A DNA stretch of 64,000 nt from Acanthochlamys bracteata (lineage: Eukaryota > Streptophyta > Magnoliopsida > Pandanales > Velloziaceae). The position numbers were made by a program, and so were the translations under genes. Where the stretch lies: positions 6,949,001 to 7,013,000 of the forward strand of contig CM034126.1 in NCBI GenBank assembly GCA_019914995.1. The letters are read 5' to 3'. A model generated the notes under the pieces. That model was not told the DNA's origin, made no database searches, and was given only the letters and a program-made list of their open reading frames with translations. Shown here in pieces: positions 45,007 to 57,599 of the stretch; positions within the stretch are counted from its first letter, which is position 1, and each line of letters starts with the position of its first letter.

Positions 45007-48000
45007 CGCTACAAGACAGAACACCAATACAGATCACCAAAGCCAGTCTATATTAATTGAAAACGGTCGCTAAAGCCTTCGGCGACCAGCGATTGAAGGT
45101 CACCAACGTGGTCTCTCTAGCCTATTCGTTGAAGCTTTTCGCGATCGGCTTTGGTTGGTGGTAGTTAATGTTCACACCAAAAGCAACCATCTCTGTTCAA
45201 TTATTAGCGACCAGGTTAACAAGGTCGCAGTTATACTGCAAACCACGAATGGCAAGTAGCGGTCGCTGCTACACACATAAGCGACTAGAAGAAAGCTGTC
45301 ACTGATACACACATCAACGACCAGAAGAAAGTTGTCGCTTGTTCGGACATCAGCGATCGTGACGTCTAGTCGCTTTAGAAAATAATCGCGACCACTGGTG
45401 TCTAGCCGCAGATGTTGACATCGGCAATGGGCTTGTACTGGTCGCCGATGCTCCTATTATTTACCAATTAGCGACCATATGAAACCGATCACTATTAGTT
45501 GAAATCCGCGACTGCTTCTTGCTGGTTGATAATTTAGTTTTTATATCTCTTTTTATTTATAATAAAAAATCATATAGCATAGTAATTCAATACTAAATAT
45601 TACCAAAATTAAAATTTCATTCAACAAATACAAAATATAGTGAATATTTAAATAAAATTTAAACTATATCATTATTTTCATACAACAAATACAAAATTTA
45701 TAAAAATATTACATTATATTATTTTAATATAATAAAAAGCTATCTAACAAAAGAACCAACCACCTAGGGCACTCTTCTCCTCAAATAAGAGCAAAAGATT
45801 TTGAAACTGAAATGAAAAAAAATATAAGAATATTAGCAATATTCATCTATGTATTGAAATAAATATCTATGCTATTTTATTTTAAGATCTCTAAAACATA
45901 AACATACTTTCAACTTACTTTTTGTATCTCCAAATTTGATTCCGACTCTTCCTACAAGTCACACTCGTCGGGCCAATTGTGTCAACGCCAATTTTGTACC
46001 ATTTGATGGCTTAGTTTAATTTTGACCCCCTATGTTGTTAAATATATAAACTATTCTACATTAAGATCGTTGAGACCTAAAATTGCTTCTAACTTTCTCA
46101 TCTGACCTCCAAATCTGATTCTGACTCATCCTACAAATCACAATAATTGAGCAATTGTGTCGATGCTAATTTCTTCGTACCATTTGTCGACTTAATATAT
46201 ATTTTGACCATATATCTGTTAAATACCTAAACTATTCTATATTAAAATATTTAAATTCTAAACTTGCTTGTAACTTACTACACAGAATTCTAAATTTGAT
46301 TATGAATCTTCCTACAAGTCACATCCGTAGAGCCGATCGTGTCGGTGCCAGTTTTTTGCTATTTGAAGGGTTAGTTTACATTTTGACCTCCTATGTTGTT
46401 ATAAATTAAACTATTCTATATTAAGATCTTTAAAACCTAAACATACTTCTAACTTACTTCTCGGATCTTCACATTCGATTCTAACTCTTCTTACAAGTCA
46501 CACTCGTCGAACCGATCGTGTTGGCACTAATCTCGTACCGCATGATGGCTTAGTTTATATTTTATCCTCTTATATTGTTTTAAACTATGTTATTCTAAAT
46601 TAAATTTTCTAGGTCTTAAACTTGCTTCTAACTTACTTCACGAGTCTCCAAATTTAGTTCCAACACTTCCTACAAGTGACACTCGACAAGCCTATTTGTG
46701 TCGGCATCAATATCGTGTCGTTTGATGATTTAGTTTATATTTTTAGCTCCTAAATTTTCTAAATCCTAAATTTTTCTTAACTTGCTAATAACTAAATATA
46801 TCGTCTAACAATACTAGTAAATTATAATAAATAGCGATCGGCATCAGAACATTGTCGCCGATGTAGAACCCAATCATGACTGACATCACATAACAGTTGT
46901 TGATTATCAGTGTTTCAAAATCGAGCTGAGCTCGTTCACGCGCTCGGGTTATTCGTAATACCATCTCCGACTGTCAAGACGAGCAAGTGCAGATGTGGAA
47001 ACTAATAGCGACTAGAAGGCTCAGTGGTCGTTGGTTGTTAGTGTTTAGGCGAGTTCATTCATACGCTTGGATTAGTATCAAGAAAATTAGCAACTATAAG
47101 TCTGAATAGTTGCTGATTTCACAACATACGCTGTTGTCATCTCGGGCGATCGCAAATGCTCTAAGACATTAGCGGCTAGCTTGTATGCCCAAACGCTAAT
47201 AGACCAGAAATAGGGACCAACTAAATTTTGGTCCCTATAACTTTAAATTTTAAAAATTTTAGAGTAATTAATTAAATATAAACTGTTGGATGTGACTTTT
47301 ATTTTTTACATATATTGTTCAAAATGTTTAGATTATTTGGGTGATATTTGCTACTCTATCATAATAAATAACTAACGGACGTATACGATTTAACAATTTA
47401 TATGGTTGTAATTAGAATATTAATGTATATCCAAATTTGATAAAATCTTCTATGGACGATAATGTTCTAATATTAAATATATCAAATAGCTTAGGTAATC
47501 TATTTGAAATATAAAATTATATTATTTGGATAAGTAAAATAGTGAAAGAGTATAAGTATCATGTTCATAAACAAACTTATCTTTACGTTGTTAACTCATT
47601 TACTTAATTCACACAATCTTTATGTTGTTAACTCGCTTACTTAATTCACACAATTATAAAAATAAAATCGACATCTAAACCGTTGAAAATATTATATACT
47701 CTAATATTATTGTTCACACAAATTTTTATCAAAATTGGATATAATTATTGCTTCAATTTATGATAATAGTATTGTCATATCCTACACATTCATCAATTAT
47801 TTTTTGTGATTGAGTACAAAATAGTATCCAAATGATTTAAAGTTTTATCAATATGAGACATATAAAATATAAATCACATCTAACGATTTAGATTTTACTA
47901 AATAAATTACTATTAATTAATTTGAAATTCATATTTTTTACTGTATTAGAGATCAATTAAGCGTTGGTCTCTAATACATCTAAATTATGACCAATTTTTA

Positions 48001-48404
48001 TAGCCTAGTCATTGTTCCTAGATTAATATCGACTAAGAAAACTGTCGGTCGCTATAGCTTATAGCAATAGCGACCTTCTTATCAAATGGTGGTTGTTTCT
48101 CTAAATATTAGCGATCGGTAGAAGGATGATCGCTATACTCAAGGTAATAGCTAATAGGATTATGACATTTGCTGTTGATTAGAAATAGTAGCGACTAAGA
48201 CAATAAAGGAGTCGGTATTACCTAAAGCAGTAGCAACGATGGAGTTTGCTGATAACTGCTACCTTTACATTTGCGACCATTTAAATGTTCCATTCGCGGA
48301 TGAGTTAATAACAGCGACCGTATACGCTTTGGTCACTATTTAATAGCGACCCTATTGTTTCAGCGATAATTAGCTGGCCGCTAATAATCTCCTTCCTTAT
48401 AATG
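45007..48404. mobile_element. Degenerate nonautonomous CACTA (En/Spm-like) transposon, 3.4 kb
   Basis: The ends CGCTACAAGACA and (inverted) CATTATAAGGAA are each two to four changes from the CACTACAAGAAA consensus. They are flanked by a 3-bp TCT duplication (45004-45006 and 48405-48407), the CACTA length. About 450 bp at each side is packed with TAGCGACC/GGTCGCTA-type motifs in both orientations, as expected for subterminal transposase-binding sites. An internal TAGCGACC-rich patch lies at 46820-47220. No transposase is encoded, and the interior is AT-rich with a tandem array. Confidence 0.72.
45868..46785. repeat. Tandem array of five 180-bp repeats inside the CACTA element
   Basis: The marker CCTACAAGTCAC (with small changes) recurs at 45951, 46130, 46311, 46490 and 46669, i.e. 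every 179-181 bp. Each unit also has CTAACTTACTTC, CCAAATTTGATTC, CGATCGTGTCGGC, GATGGCTTAGTTTA and AAACTATTCTATATTAAGAT. Copies differ from each other by roughly 15-25% by eye, so the array is old, yet spacing is preserved. Confidence 0.85.
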
Positions 48405-48407
48405 TCT

Positions 48408-49874
48408 CCATTTTGAAAATTTTCGATTTTAATCCTCTTTTTATATGTTTTATATTTTTATCTTTATATGGATTAGTTTTTTAGAGAAGTTTGTCCTGAT
48501 TGAAAAGAGCTTGTTTTCTCGATCTCTCTTTCTCTAGAGATTTCTGATGTGCTCAAAGATATACATAATATGATGCACTCTTTGATCATATATGCTTAGT
48601 TTTTATATAGAAAAATAATTTTTTCGTGGAGATTTTATGACGGCCAATTCGATTTAAAAGCCAAGACATTCAAGTTGGTTCATCAATTATTTCAAAATTT
48701 TAGGGCAACCATTTGATATTTATTCACTGAAGAAGTTGAGATACGATGTAGACCCAAATCATGTGTGTAGTCTCTAAAACGAGTGCTCTTGACAGTCTTT
48801 TCGAATTTTCAATAATATATGTGAGATATGGCTAGAAACATAAGACATTGATACTAACTTTACATATATTATTTTTTGGAGGCAAAACAGACACTAAAAC
48901 GGTGCAGACAAACGGGTGAAAAGAGAGTTCGAATTAGTTTGAACTACACCTACCTAATTATGGAAAGAAAAATCCAATGGTTTTAAATTCTCAAATTTCG
49001 GATTTCCAAGACAGGACAACAGGAAGAGGCGGCTCATCTATCGTTTATTTTCTATGGTTCTTGCCGCTAGAATAGGGAGAAAGATGGACGGAAGCACGAA
49101 GCAAGAAAAAAGACGGTAGTTTGCTCGACACCACTTTTTGTTCAGGATTTTTTTATTCTATTTCTCATATTTTTCTTTATTTTATTAGATATGAAAATTA
49201 TGAAATAAATTTGTACTTGCTAGGGCTATGATGTAACCGGACTATGATATTTTAATTCTTAATTTTATGCTATTCGAAGCTTTATAATTTCTTATTGATT
49301 ATTCATTATCGTACTTAATAATTTTGAGTATGTGGCTAATATTCGATCGATTTTAGATTCGTATTGAGATAGAGATGTGATGTATGAATTGGTCTTTGTA
49401 ATGAATGTCATGAATTGTATGAGAGACAGAGATGTATTCCTATGGTTCATGAAGTTAATGCGAAATGCTATATAACTTAATGAGTTTTTGTAGTATGTTA
49501 ATTTAAATAGAGATATATTGAGTTATTGCATGAAAATACTTTTAGTATAAATTGAGAAAGTATATCAAAAAAGATTAGAATTTTCTAACTATCAATAAAG
49601 ATTATAAATTTCGATAGCATGAATACGAAGTTGAATTGGATTAATTACGGTAAAATAAAATGCCATATCGTTTAAGTCATTGAAATCTTACGAGTGTTAG
49701 TTTAAACTTATTTTGCTTTCTTTATTTTTAGCATTCACTCTTTTTAGATCGATCGTTCAAATAATTTTAAAATTAGTTATTTTATACTCAATACGTTAAT
49801 CAATTCTCGTGGTAACAATATTTTTTTCAGTATTGTATTATTTGTGCGACTCATACAATTACAATAGCAATAAG
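48408..49874. other. Intergenic DNA
   Basis: AT-rich with no open frame of note. The motif TGCCGCTAGAATAGGGAG near 49060 and the surrounding slightly GC-richer 150 bp do not match anything I know. Confidence 0.4.
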
Positions 49875-50219
49875 TTCTATCTTTTTCTCGTTAGAGTTTT
49901 TAAAAGATTTGTTCTTTTTTGCTTCAATCTTTTATCATATTTACAATTTATAGTGTAATTTTTCTCTCCTCTCCGTAAATGTACGTCTCTCTTGATGTGG
50001 ATCTACGTAAATATTGTCTTCATTTATTGTTATTACTATTATTCTTGATCTCATCTATGATTCTAGTAACTGTTTTGGCTAGATCTAAAAAAATTAATCA
50101 CTAAGTATTTTACACTAAGTAGATCTCTTCATTATCTACTTTACTAGAAGCAATCTTGCTTTGATTCTAAATTATTTAGTTCTACATTGCTTTCGCTACC
50201 TCCCCGCTCGTTATAATAT
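49875..50219 (+). mobile_element. Partial LTR of the copia B family
   Basis: Aligns with the reverse complement of 17696-18040. Shared blocks include AAATATTGTCTTCATTTATT, AATCACTAAGTAT, AAGTAGATCTCTT and TTTAGTTCTACA. The element body and the first half of the LTR are missing, so this is a truncated solo LTR in plus orientation. Confidence 0.75.
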
Positions 50220-50811
50220 TTTTATTGTTAGACTAATTCTTATTATCTATCAGATCGCTTATATTTTTAAATTAAGAATTTAGATTATGATGAGCATCTT
50301 CGCTAGTATACCACACAAATTTTACTCAAGTTTAGCTTCAATAGAAAAGAACTAATTGGCTGGTTAGTTGGATGAATATACAAGCAACACTAACGTTGAG
50401 CTAATACCCGTAATTAATGAAGTAATTCTATTTGCTTAACTAGTCTATTTTACACGAGTGAGTTGCATGGATGGATATGATTATCCAGAATTTAAACATC
50501 ATCAATTACCTTAATAGTAGTCGTTGATGAGTTCATTCCAAATTATATCTCGATAATATTTTTAAAAATTTTTTTTTAATTCAAGGACTTCTATATAAAG
50601 TATACATATGAACAACTGCTTTCACTCGCAAGTATAACCATTAGAACTATAATCATAACTGGTATAGTGACATTATATATACATAAGTTTTTCTCAAAGT
50701 CACATTTAAAACAATGAATCGATCTTATTATGATATGCCATTCATGATAACCTTTTTATTATGTCAAAGGGATAAGGACTTACGAAATCATGATTGATAA
50801 GTAGTAATTAT

Positions 50812-51600
50812 CACTACAAGAAAATGATCAAGCCCATGCAAATGTGAAGACATGTTAAAATTACGTACTATTAGAAAGATCTTACTAAAATCACAACTAT
50901 TACACATTATGATCACAACCAATTTCAGCCAAAACATCACGCGACCAACACATAAAAATCACAGAATGTGTAGCTCATATATATTGCAATCACAATACAT
51001 GAGAAAACTACGTACAATTTTCAATCATAATTACTACAAAACACAGCCAATTTTTAGCCAACAATGTATAATCCAAAGCTATGAATATCTAAACGTACAG
51101 TCATAACGTATAGATATTACGACCAAAACAAGAAAATCACAGCCATCACAGCTAATCCATGCTATAGTTAAGGCCAAATATATCACAGGCAATACATGCT
51201 GCGATCATAAAGAACTATAAAATCACAGCAAACTATAGCTCATACATGCTGTAATCATAACACATAAAAAAAATCTATAATTTTCAGCCAATACAGCTAC
51301 AATAACTACTAATCTTTAACCAATCAATATATTATCCAAAGTATGAAAATCAAAGCGGTCATAGCCACCATATACTGCAACCAAGCTATAAAAATCATAG
51401 CCATTGTAGCTGCCAAGAAAGCTATTAAATTCACATCATCGGAGCCACTAAATTCTGTTACCAAGATATGCAAATCAGGAATTTGATCATAACTGCTAAA
51501 AATCCATCAAAATACAGTAATTTTTACATACAACTAATTTCCTAATACTTAACTTTGCAAAATTTTACATACAGCTACAACCTATAAAATCACTTATGAG
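50812..51600 (+). mobile_element. CACTA terminus with subterminal repeats
   Basis: CACTACAAGAAAAT at 50812 is a perfect-looking CACTA end. It is followed by at least five spaced copies of an AAAATCACAGCCA / CATAGCCA motif with TAGCTCATA companions to about 51420. The opposite terminus (TTTTCTTGTAGTG) is not seen, so this may be a one-ended remnant. Its motif differs from the TAGCGACC motif of the element at 45007, so it is a different CACTA family. Confidence 0.62.
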
Positions 51601-54237
51601 AAGTGATTCATAGGTTCAATTAGCTAGCTGAAGTAAATAGTGGGAGGACAAAATAGCATAAGGGAAAAAAATTGGTAAGATTAGAGTTTCGTCAGTGAGG
51701 TTGATTCGGTGTTGAAAACAATAGTGAGCAGATCGGGGTCCAAAGTACAGCTCATAAGAAGTTTTGAATAAAAGTAGACATAGGGAAGTAAATCGAAGTG
51801 GCTATGAGCAGTGAGTGAGAGCGAGTGCTGCAGGAGGTGAAAAGGAAATGAGAAAAATATAAATTGTTAAGAAGTATTAGAATCAATTAATTTTATGAAC
51901 ATCTGATGCGCAAAATTATCATTGCACGTACCCACGCCAAGGAAAAAAGCTTCGTGCGTTTTTCTTTTGTAAAGCTATAATTCGTAGGTTTTTCTGACCA
52001 TCCAAAAACGACACAAGAAGCAGTTTTAAAAATTACTTGCATCCATTTTCACTATTTTTACAAAAAAAGCTTAGCCAGACGTGGGCTTATCCAGAAGAAA
52101 ATTTTTTGCATGAATTACTTAACTAAGGAAGCTTCCTAGATTGGAATTTGTTTCGGAAAACCTTGCGAGTTTCCAGAAGGTCCAATATAGGTCTAGCTAA
52201 TATTCAAAAGGAACTTTGACGAAGAAGAAGAAGTTGGTCAGGTGCATTGAAGAGGGACATGAAATGAGGTAGAATTAGAAAGGCTATGAAAAATAAATAA
52301 ATAAATAAATGAAGCTTGTGATTGGTGATGTGGTGGGTTCTAATTTCCACCATATTCTAGCTAAACATTTCAAAGGTTCAAAGAACCTAACACTTTCAAC
52401 TTTCAAGACAACGACATTCTCACCAAGCATCTTTAGTTTCATAGCCTTTCTACATTTATCCTTATTTTTTACATTTATCCTTCATATATATATATCTATA
52501 TATATATAAAGTATTTGTAAGGTATATATGCATAAAGGGACAACCTAGTGAAACTAGAAACAATTCTAAATTTGGCTCAATCTTATGTTATGTACTTCTA
52601 GTCAGCATGGAAATTCTTAGGAAGTATAAATTTTCTAGTATCTTAAGGCAAGATAAAATCTAAAGATATCAACAAAAGTTAACATTTAGACTAAAATTGA
52701 TCTATATAATAATCGAGTCAAAATCGTTAAATTTTAATCTTATATATATATATATTTATAAAAATCAAATTGTCAATTATAATTTAACATAATTAATATT
52801 TAGGTCAAACTTAAATCGACCTATTTGATAATAAAAATTAGTGAAACGAGAATCATAAAACTTATTTTTAATAATAATAGATAAAATTTATTAGTTATCA
52901 TATATCTAACATAAAAAATATTCTTTTGATAAAATCTATAAATTAAATAAAAATTAATCAAAATATGATAAATATAAAAAAATACTATTAGATATTTTAT
53001 AAATATTAGATAATATATGTTATATAATTAATTTAATGAATTAAATAGACTAATTTCGGATCGATTTGAATCTGAACCGAATTTATTTAAATTATGGGAT
53101 TGATTTCCGGATGATCCAAAATTAATCCAAACCTAGCTAAGCTCAAATCCGAATTTAATTTGAATGGATCATGATTGAATTTACGGATGAGGTCATATAT
53201 TACCGTCCTTGATAAACACCATAAAAAAAAAAAAAAGTAGTTTGTTGGGGTGAGTAGTATTTGTTCTTCTTTGTAGAGTGAAACCTACAAGTCCAATCCA
53301 CTTATTCATGTATAGTAAAAACAACTTTATTCCGTCTAAAACAATCAAAATTTTCACATATTTTAATCAGTCTGTCTACAGTTATTTGAATTTGTTGCTA
53401 GAAAAAATCGCATAGTTAAAATTTTTAATTTTATGAGGATGTATGAATTCTTAGCAGAATTACTACTTTCAAAGTTGTTGACCAAATTCTAAATTTGCAT
53501 CTTCTAAGTAGATATGCATACAAAACCAAAAAGTATTTGTAAAGCTTATACGCCATATTCAATCTAATATTAAACTCTCTATTTTTGGAAATCTAAAGAA
53601 AAAAATATGATTTTGACATGGAAGATAACGTTCCTATGTTTTGACCAGTCAAGTAGATGTGGACTCCAAAGTTTTGGTCACAAGAATTAGCAGAAAGTTA
53701 TAGCTGTGTTTTACATAGTACAAAGTGAGCTTTATAAATTTAAGTTTGATGAAACTGAATTAAGTAATAATTAAAGATGAGTTCGGTAAATTTGAAGTAA
53801 ACTAAAAATAAAAAAATGAGTTCGAACTTAACTGACGAGAGAAATAAATTTTGTTTAATTGAAATATATTGTAGTGGATTACAGTTTCTTAGAATATATA
53901 TTGGTGAATTACTATAATGAAATTTATATCTTGGCTCTTCACACAATTGAAGGATACACATTACAAGGATCTAGAACTCTTCGATTCAAAAACGGAGTTT
54001 GGAGGTTGGAGCTCAATGTCAGTTGACTCTTCAACCCAAAATTTGATTTGGTTTTTCATGACAAAACTGTTGACACACTAACAGTTCAATGAGTGACAAA
54101 TCAGGTGCAACATGAACATGTTACATCTAGCTGCACCAATGAATGAAGAGGGCAAAGCTGTGAGAAACTTTACTTTCCATTCCAAAACCCTGGCTTCTAA
54201 AATTTGCATCTATCTGGACAGGTTTTGTCTTTTTGCT

Positions 54238-54492
54238 GAGTGTCTGAAATAAAGCTTTTCTGTTTTTTTAATATAATTTTAAATTTTAAATTTTAAATTT
54301 TTTAATATATATTTTATAAGTATTAAAAATTTTACTTAAAATTTTAAAAAATAAAAAAAATTCTACGTAATAAAATTTTTTATTATATATTTTTATTTTT
54401 TTAAAATAAAAAAGTAAAAGTTATTTTTAAAAAAATAAAAATATTTTTTATTTTAAAAAAATTCTTTTTTATAACAATTTCAAACGCACCCA
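54238..54492. mobile_element. Tourist-like MITE, AT-rich variant
   Basis: Right end ...CAAACGCACCC is the inverted GGGTGCGTTTG terminus. The left end GTGTCTGAAATAAAGCTTTT is eroded. The interior shares TTTATAAGTATT and a TTCTACGTAATAAA block with 56456-56710. Confidence 0.62.
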
Positions 54493-54838
54493 ACTTATTG
54501 GTTTCGTTCCTTTTGAGTTACTCAATTCTTTTGTGGTCATAGTTGCCGCATGCACAACCTTCTAAAATAGCCATGAACAATCACGAAGGATCACTGATGT
54601 AGTGCATGTTTGACGCTGAGTTCCAAGACGCTTCTTATTTTAACTCAGTTTTTTTATTTTCAATTTTTTTTAAAAACAATATTTTAAAAATATTTTTTAA
54701 AATTTAAAAATAATAATGAATTTATACATTATAAAATTTTTATATAAAATTTCAAAAATATTTTTTAAAGAAAATTTTATTTTAAGAATTCCAAATTTCC
54801 TTGCAATTTTTCTAAAAACAAGGTTGCACTTTCAATTA

Positions 54839-55040
54839 GAGTGTGTTTTTTTATATACGGAAATGACTATTTTTTTATTAACAAATTATTTCTAACTCAC
54901 TATTTATTATAAAAAAATATAAAAAATAATTTTTAATTTATTTTTAATAAAAAAATACATTACTTTCAACAATATTATTTCTAACAACTCAAAGAACTCA
55001 TTTTTAAAAAAACTTATTTTCAAAATCAAAAAAACGCACC
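54839..55040. mobile_element. Tourist-like MITE (202 bp)
   Basis: Ends GAGTGTGTTTTTTT and (inverted) GGTGCGTTTTTTT are flanked by a TTA duplication (54836-54838 and 55041-55043). Noncoding, AT-rich. Confidence 0.72.
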
Positions 55041-56455
55041 TTAATGATAGAAATAATATATGTAATCTCATGTTTAACTAAATTTAAAAAAATTGTCTAA
55101 GTTTAAACAAAAAAATTATTTTGGGCCGTGTGCTTATTTATCTGGTACTAAAACGTTCCTAAAGTTATAATTATGATGCAAATAGCCATGCCATTAGTTT
55201 GAACCTAACAGCATCATCAATTAACACTTATTTTGGTTTTCATTCAAATTCGAAAGATATTCTAATTTCTGGAATAAATAAGACTTTTTAAATTGCTTGT
55301 ACAAAAAACCATTTTTCTAGTATCTCCAATTACTTAAAGGAAATCTTTCGACTGTGTCATTTTCAATTAGCTCATTTCTAAAGTCAAGTTTTTCAAACCC
55401 TTCTATCAGTACAGTAAATATTAAAATTAGTTACAAACATCAACAGTCAATATTTAAAGGTCTCCCATAATCGGAATAAGACAATTATTTTGGCAGAGGA
55501 AAGGAAGAAAATTCAATGAAAAACATGTCATCCATGCCTAATGAAGTGAGAGAGCCATTTGACAAAATTTTTCATTTCATTTTATTATTTCATTTTAAAA
55601 TTTTATTTCAAATAAACGTTCTATATTTCTGATGCTATGTATGGTTTTAATTCAAGTAAACCATCTTTTTATAAAACGGACTAATTCAAGTAAACCGGTA
55701 TTCAATGTAACGAGTTTATTTAATTTGAATTGTTCTTTCAACTACCATTATATATTTATTTTTAGATAAACCTTATTATTATTATTTTCTGCTCCCTACG
55801 ATTTTATTAAAAACGTATTGCTAGAGATAGAGAAATATTAAACCGTGCTTTTGGATACAAATTTTGAGTGCAATAGGAACTATTTTTCAGATTACAGTTT
55901 AACAAGGACGTCAGATTTTAAAGAAAAAAATTAGAAGTGGCAATATATGCCCAGTTCGATTTGAAATTGACTCACAAATTTAAATTATTATTTTTTAAAT
56001 AAATATCTTTTTCTAATGTTTTTAGTAATAATAAATATTTTGATAATAAAAAAAATTGATAATAGTAATATATAAATTATATTGTATTATAATTCATCAT
56101 TTACATTTATATACTAATAAAATAGTTTAAGATGAGAATTATAATATTATCAAAAGTTAATATGTAGGTAATTTTTTAATGACGAATTTAGATTTAATAA
56201 AAAATATTTATCAAAATTTTGTTAACTAGTTATATTTTATCGAAATTTTTATCGTTAGTATTACTATGTATATAATCGTAAAATTTCAATTTTTACCACA
56301 TATTTTTAAAAATAAAAATAAAAAATTTTTTTAGAATATTTTAAAGATGAATGAAAATACTAATGAATGCACAAATTGACGCATACACAGCATATCACTT
56401 CACCAAGAAGATTGTCTATATTTATTCCAACTTATTTTAAAATTTTAATTATTAA

Positions 56456-56710
56456 GGGTGCGTTTGTTTTTACTTTTCCCGACGAAACTTTTAAATTTTT
56501 CATTTCACGTTTTTTAATATATATTTTATAAGTATTTAAAAAATTTAGTTAAAAATTTAAAAAGTGTAGAAAAATTCTATGTAATGAGATCTTTTTATTG
56601 TATATTTTTATTATTTTTTTGAAAGTACAAAAAATAGAGCTCGTTTTTCAAAAAGAATAAAAATACTTTTCATTCAGAAAAGCTCTATTTTATAAGCAAT
56701 CCTAAATAGA
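56456..56710. mobile_element. Tourist-like MITE, best-preserved plus-oriented copy
   Basis: Starts GGGTGCGTTTGTTTTTACTT after a TAA and contains ATTTTATAAGTATTTAAAAA, ATTCTATGTAATGAGATCTT and AAAATAGAGCTCGTTTTTCA, all matching the reverse complement of 11988-12247. The right end (ATAAGCAATCCTAAATAG) is degraded. Confidence 0.75.
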
Positions 56711-57284
56711 TCGATCTGAATTTGATGCGCTTATTAAATAAATTAGATTAGAATTGACAATTTTGATCTATATAAATATATAAATTAGATTAAAATTAAA
56801 CAACTTTGATGTATTATTATATAAATTACTCAAAATTGATTTACCAATCTTAATTATCATTTTAAAAATAAATTACTTCACTGCAAGCATGAATTCAAAG
56901 AGACGATTTTTGGAAGTCTACACCTCAGAAACTTGAAATAGTCCGAAAGTCGGAGATATTTGATAATACTTTTAGAAAGTAATTTTTTTAAAACAGAAAA
57001 TATTTAAAATTTAAAATAATTAGCTTTTTTTTATTTTAAAAAATTATAATAATAAATAATAATAAGATTTTATAGCGTAGATAGTTTTATAATTTTAAAA
57101 GTTTAAAGAAATTTATAAAATGTTATTAAAAATATAATTAAAAAAATAAAATACAATTAAATATGAAGCAATCCTAAATTCTACCTACTTGATTTTCCTA
57201 CAAAATGAATTGGGATCTTCCATCCATCATGCTGAGATAAGCGACCTGTTATATTATAGTTTTATTTATAACCTTATCTGACAT

Positions 57285-57353
57285 GCCGCCGTGCTCCATT
57301 GACCCACGTGCAAATTCCAAAACCTCCTCCTTCCCTCCTTCCTATGGCACGTG
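57285..57353 (+). promoter_or_regulatory. Stress-type cis-element cluster upstream of the ERF1-like gene
   Basis: Within 70 bp: GCCGCC (GCC-box core, 57285-57290), TTGACC (W-box, 57299-57304), CACGTG (G-box, 57305-57310) and a second CACGTG (57348-57353). These are the usual sites for ERF, WRKY and bZIP/bHLH (including MYC2-type) factors. The W-box and first G-box abut. The cluster is about 105-170 bp upstream of the TATA box, a functional promoter position. Confidence 0.7.
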
Positions 57354-57454
57354 TGAAATGGGTCCTATTCTATATACGTAGTAAGCATACCTATGTATTA
57401 TTTCTTGTTATCGTGCTTAATTAATTGAAAATTCTACTGATCCCATTCCACACG

Positions 57455-57463
57455 TATATAAAG
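57455..57463 (+). promoter_or_regulatory. TATA box of the ERF1-like gene
   Basis: TATATAAAG lies 145 bp upstream of the ATG, giving a 5' UTR of roughly 110 bp that contains no upstream ATG. Confidence 0.75.
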
Positions 57464-57599
57464 GAGCGGGATCACAGAAGCTTTCATAAAGATACAAACA
57501 CCAGCATTGCTTCCAACGAGAAAAACAGAACAAAACAGAGAGCTCTCCATATCGACTCTTCATCTTCCCCTCGTTTATTCCTCAACGGAGTCCTAGGAA

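Larger units (their letters stand above)
51601..57280. other. AT-rich intergenic DNA with MITEs and microsatellites
   Basis: No gene. It holds an (AAAT)n run at 52289-52310, a (TA)n-rich run at about 52484-52509, and at least three MITEs (54238-54492, 54839-55040, 56456-56710). A further AT-rich block at 54620-54800 may be another eroded one. Confidence 0.5.
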
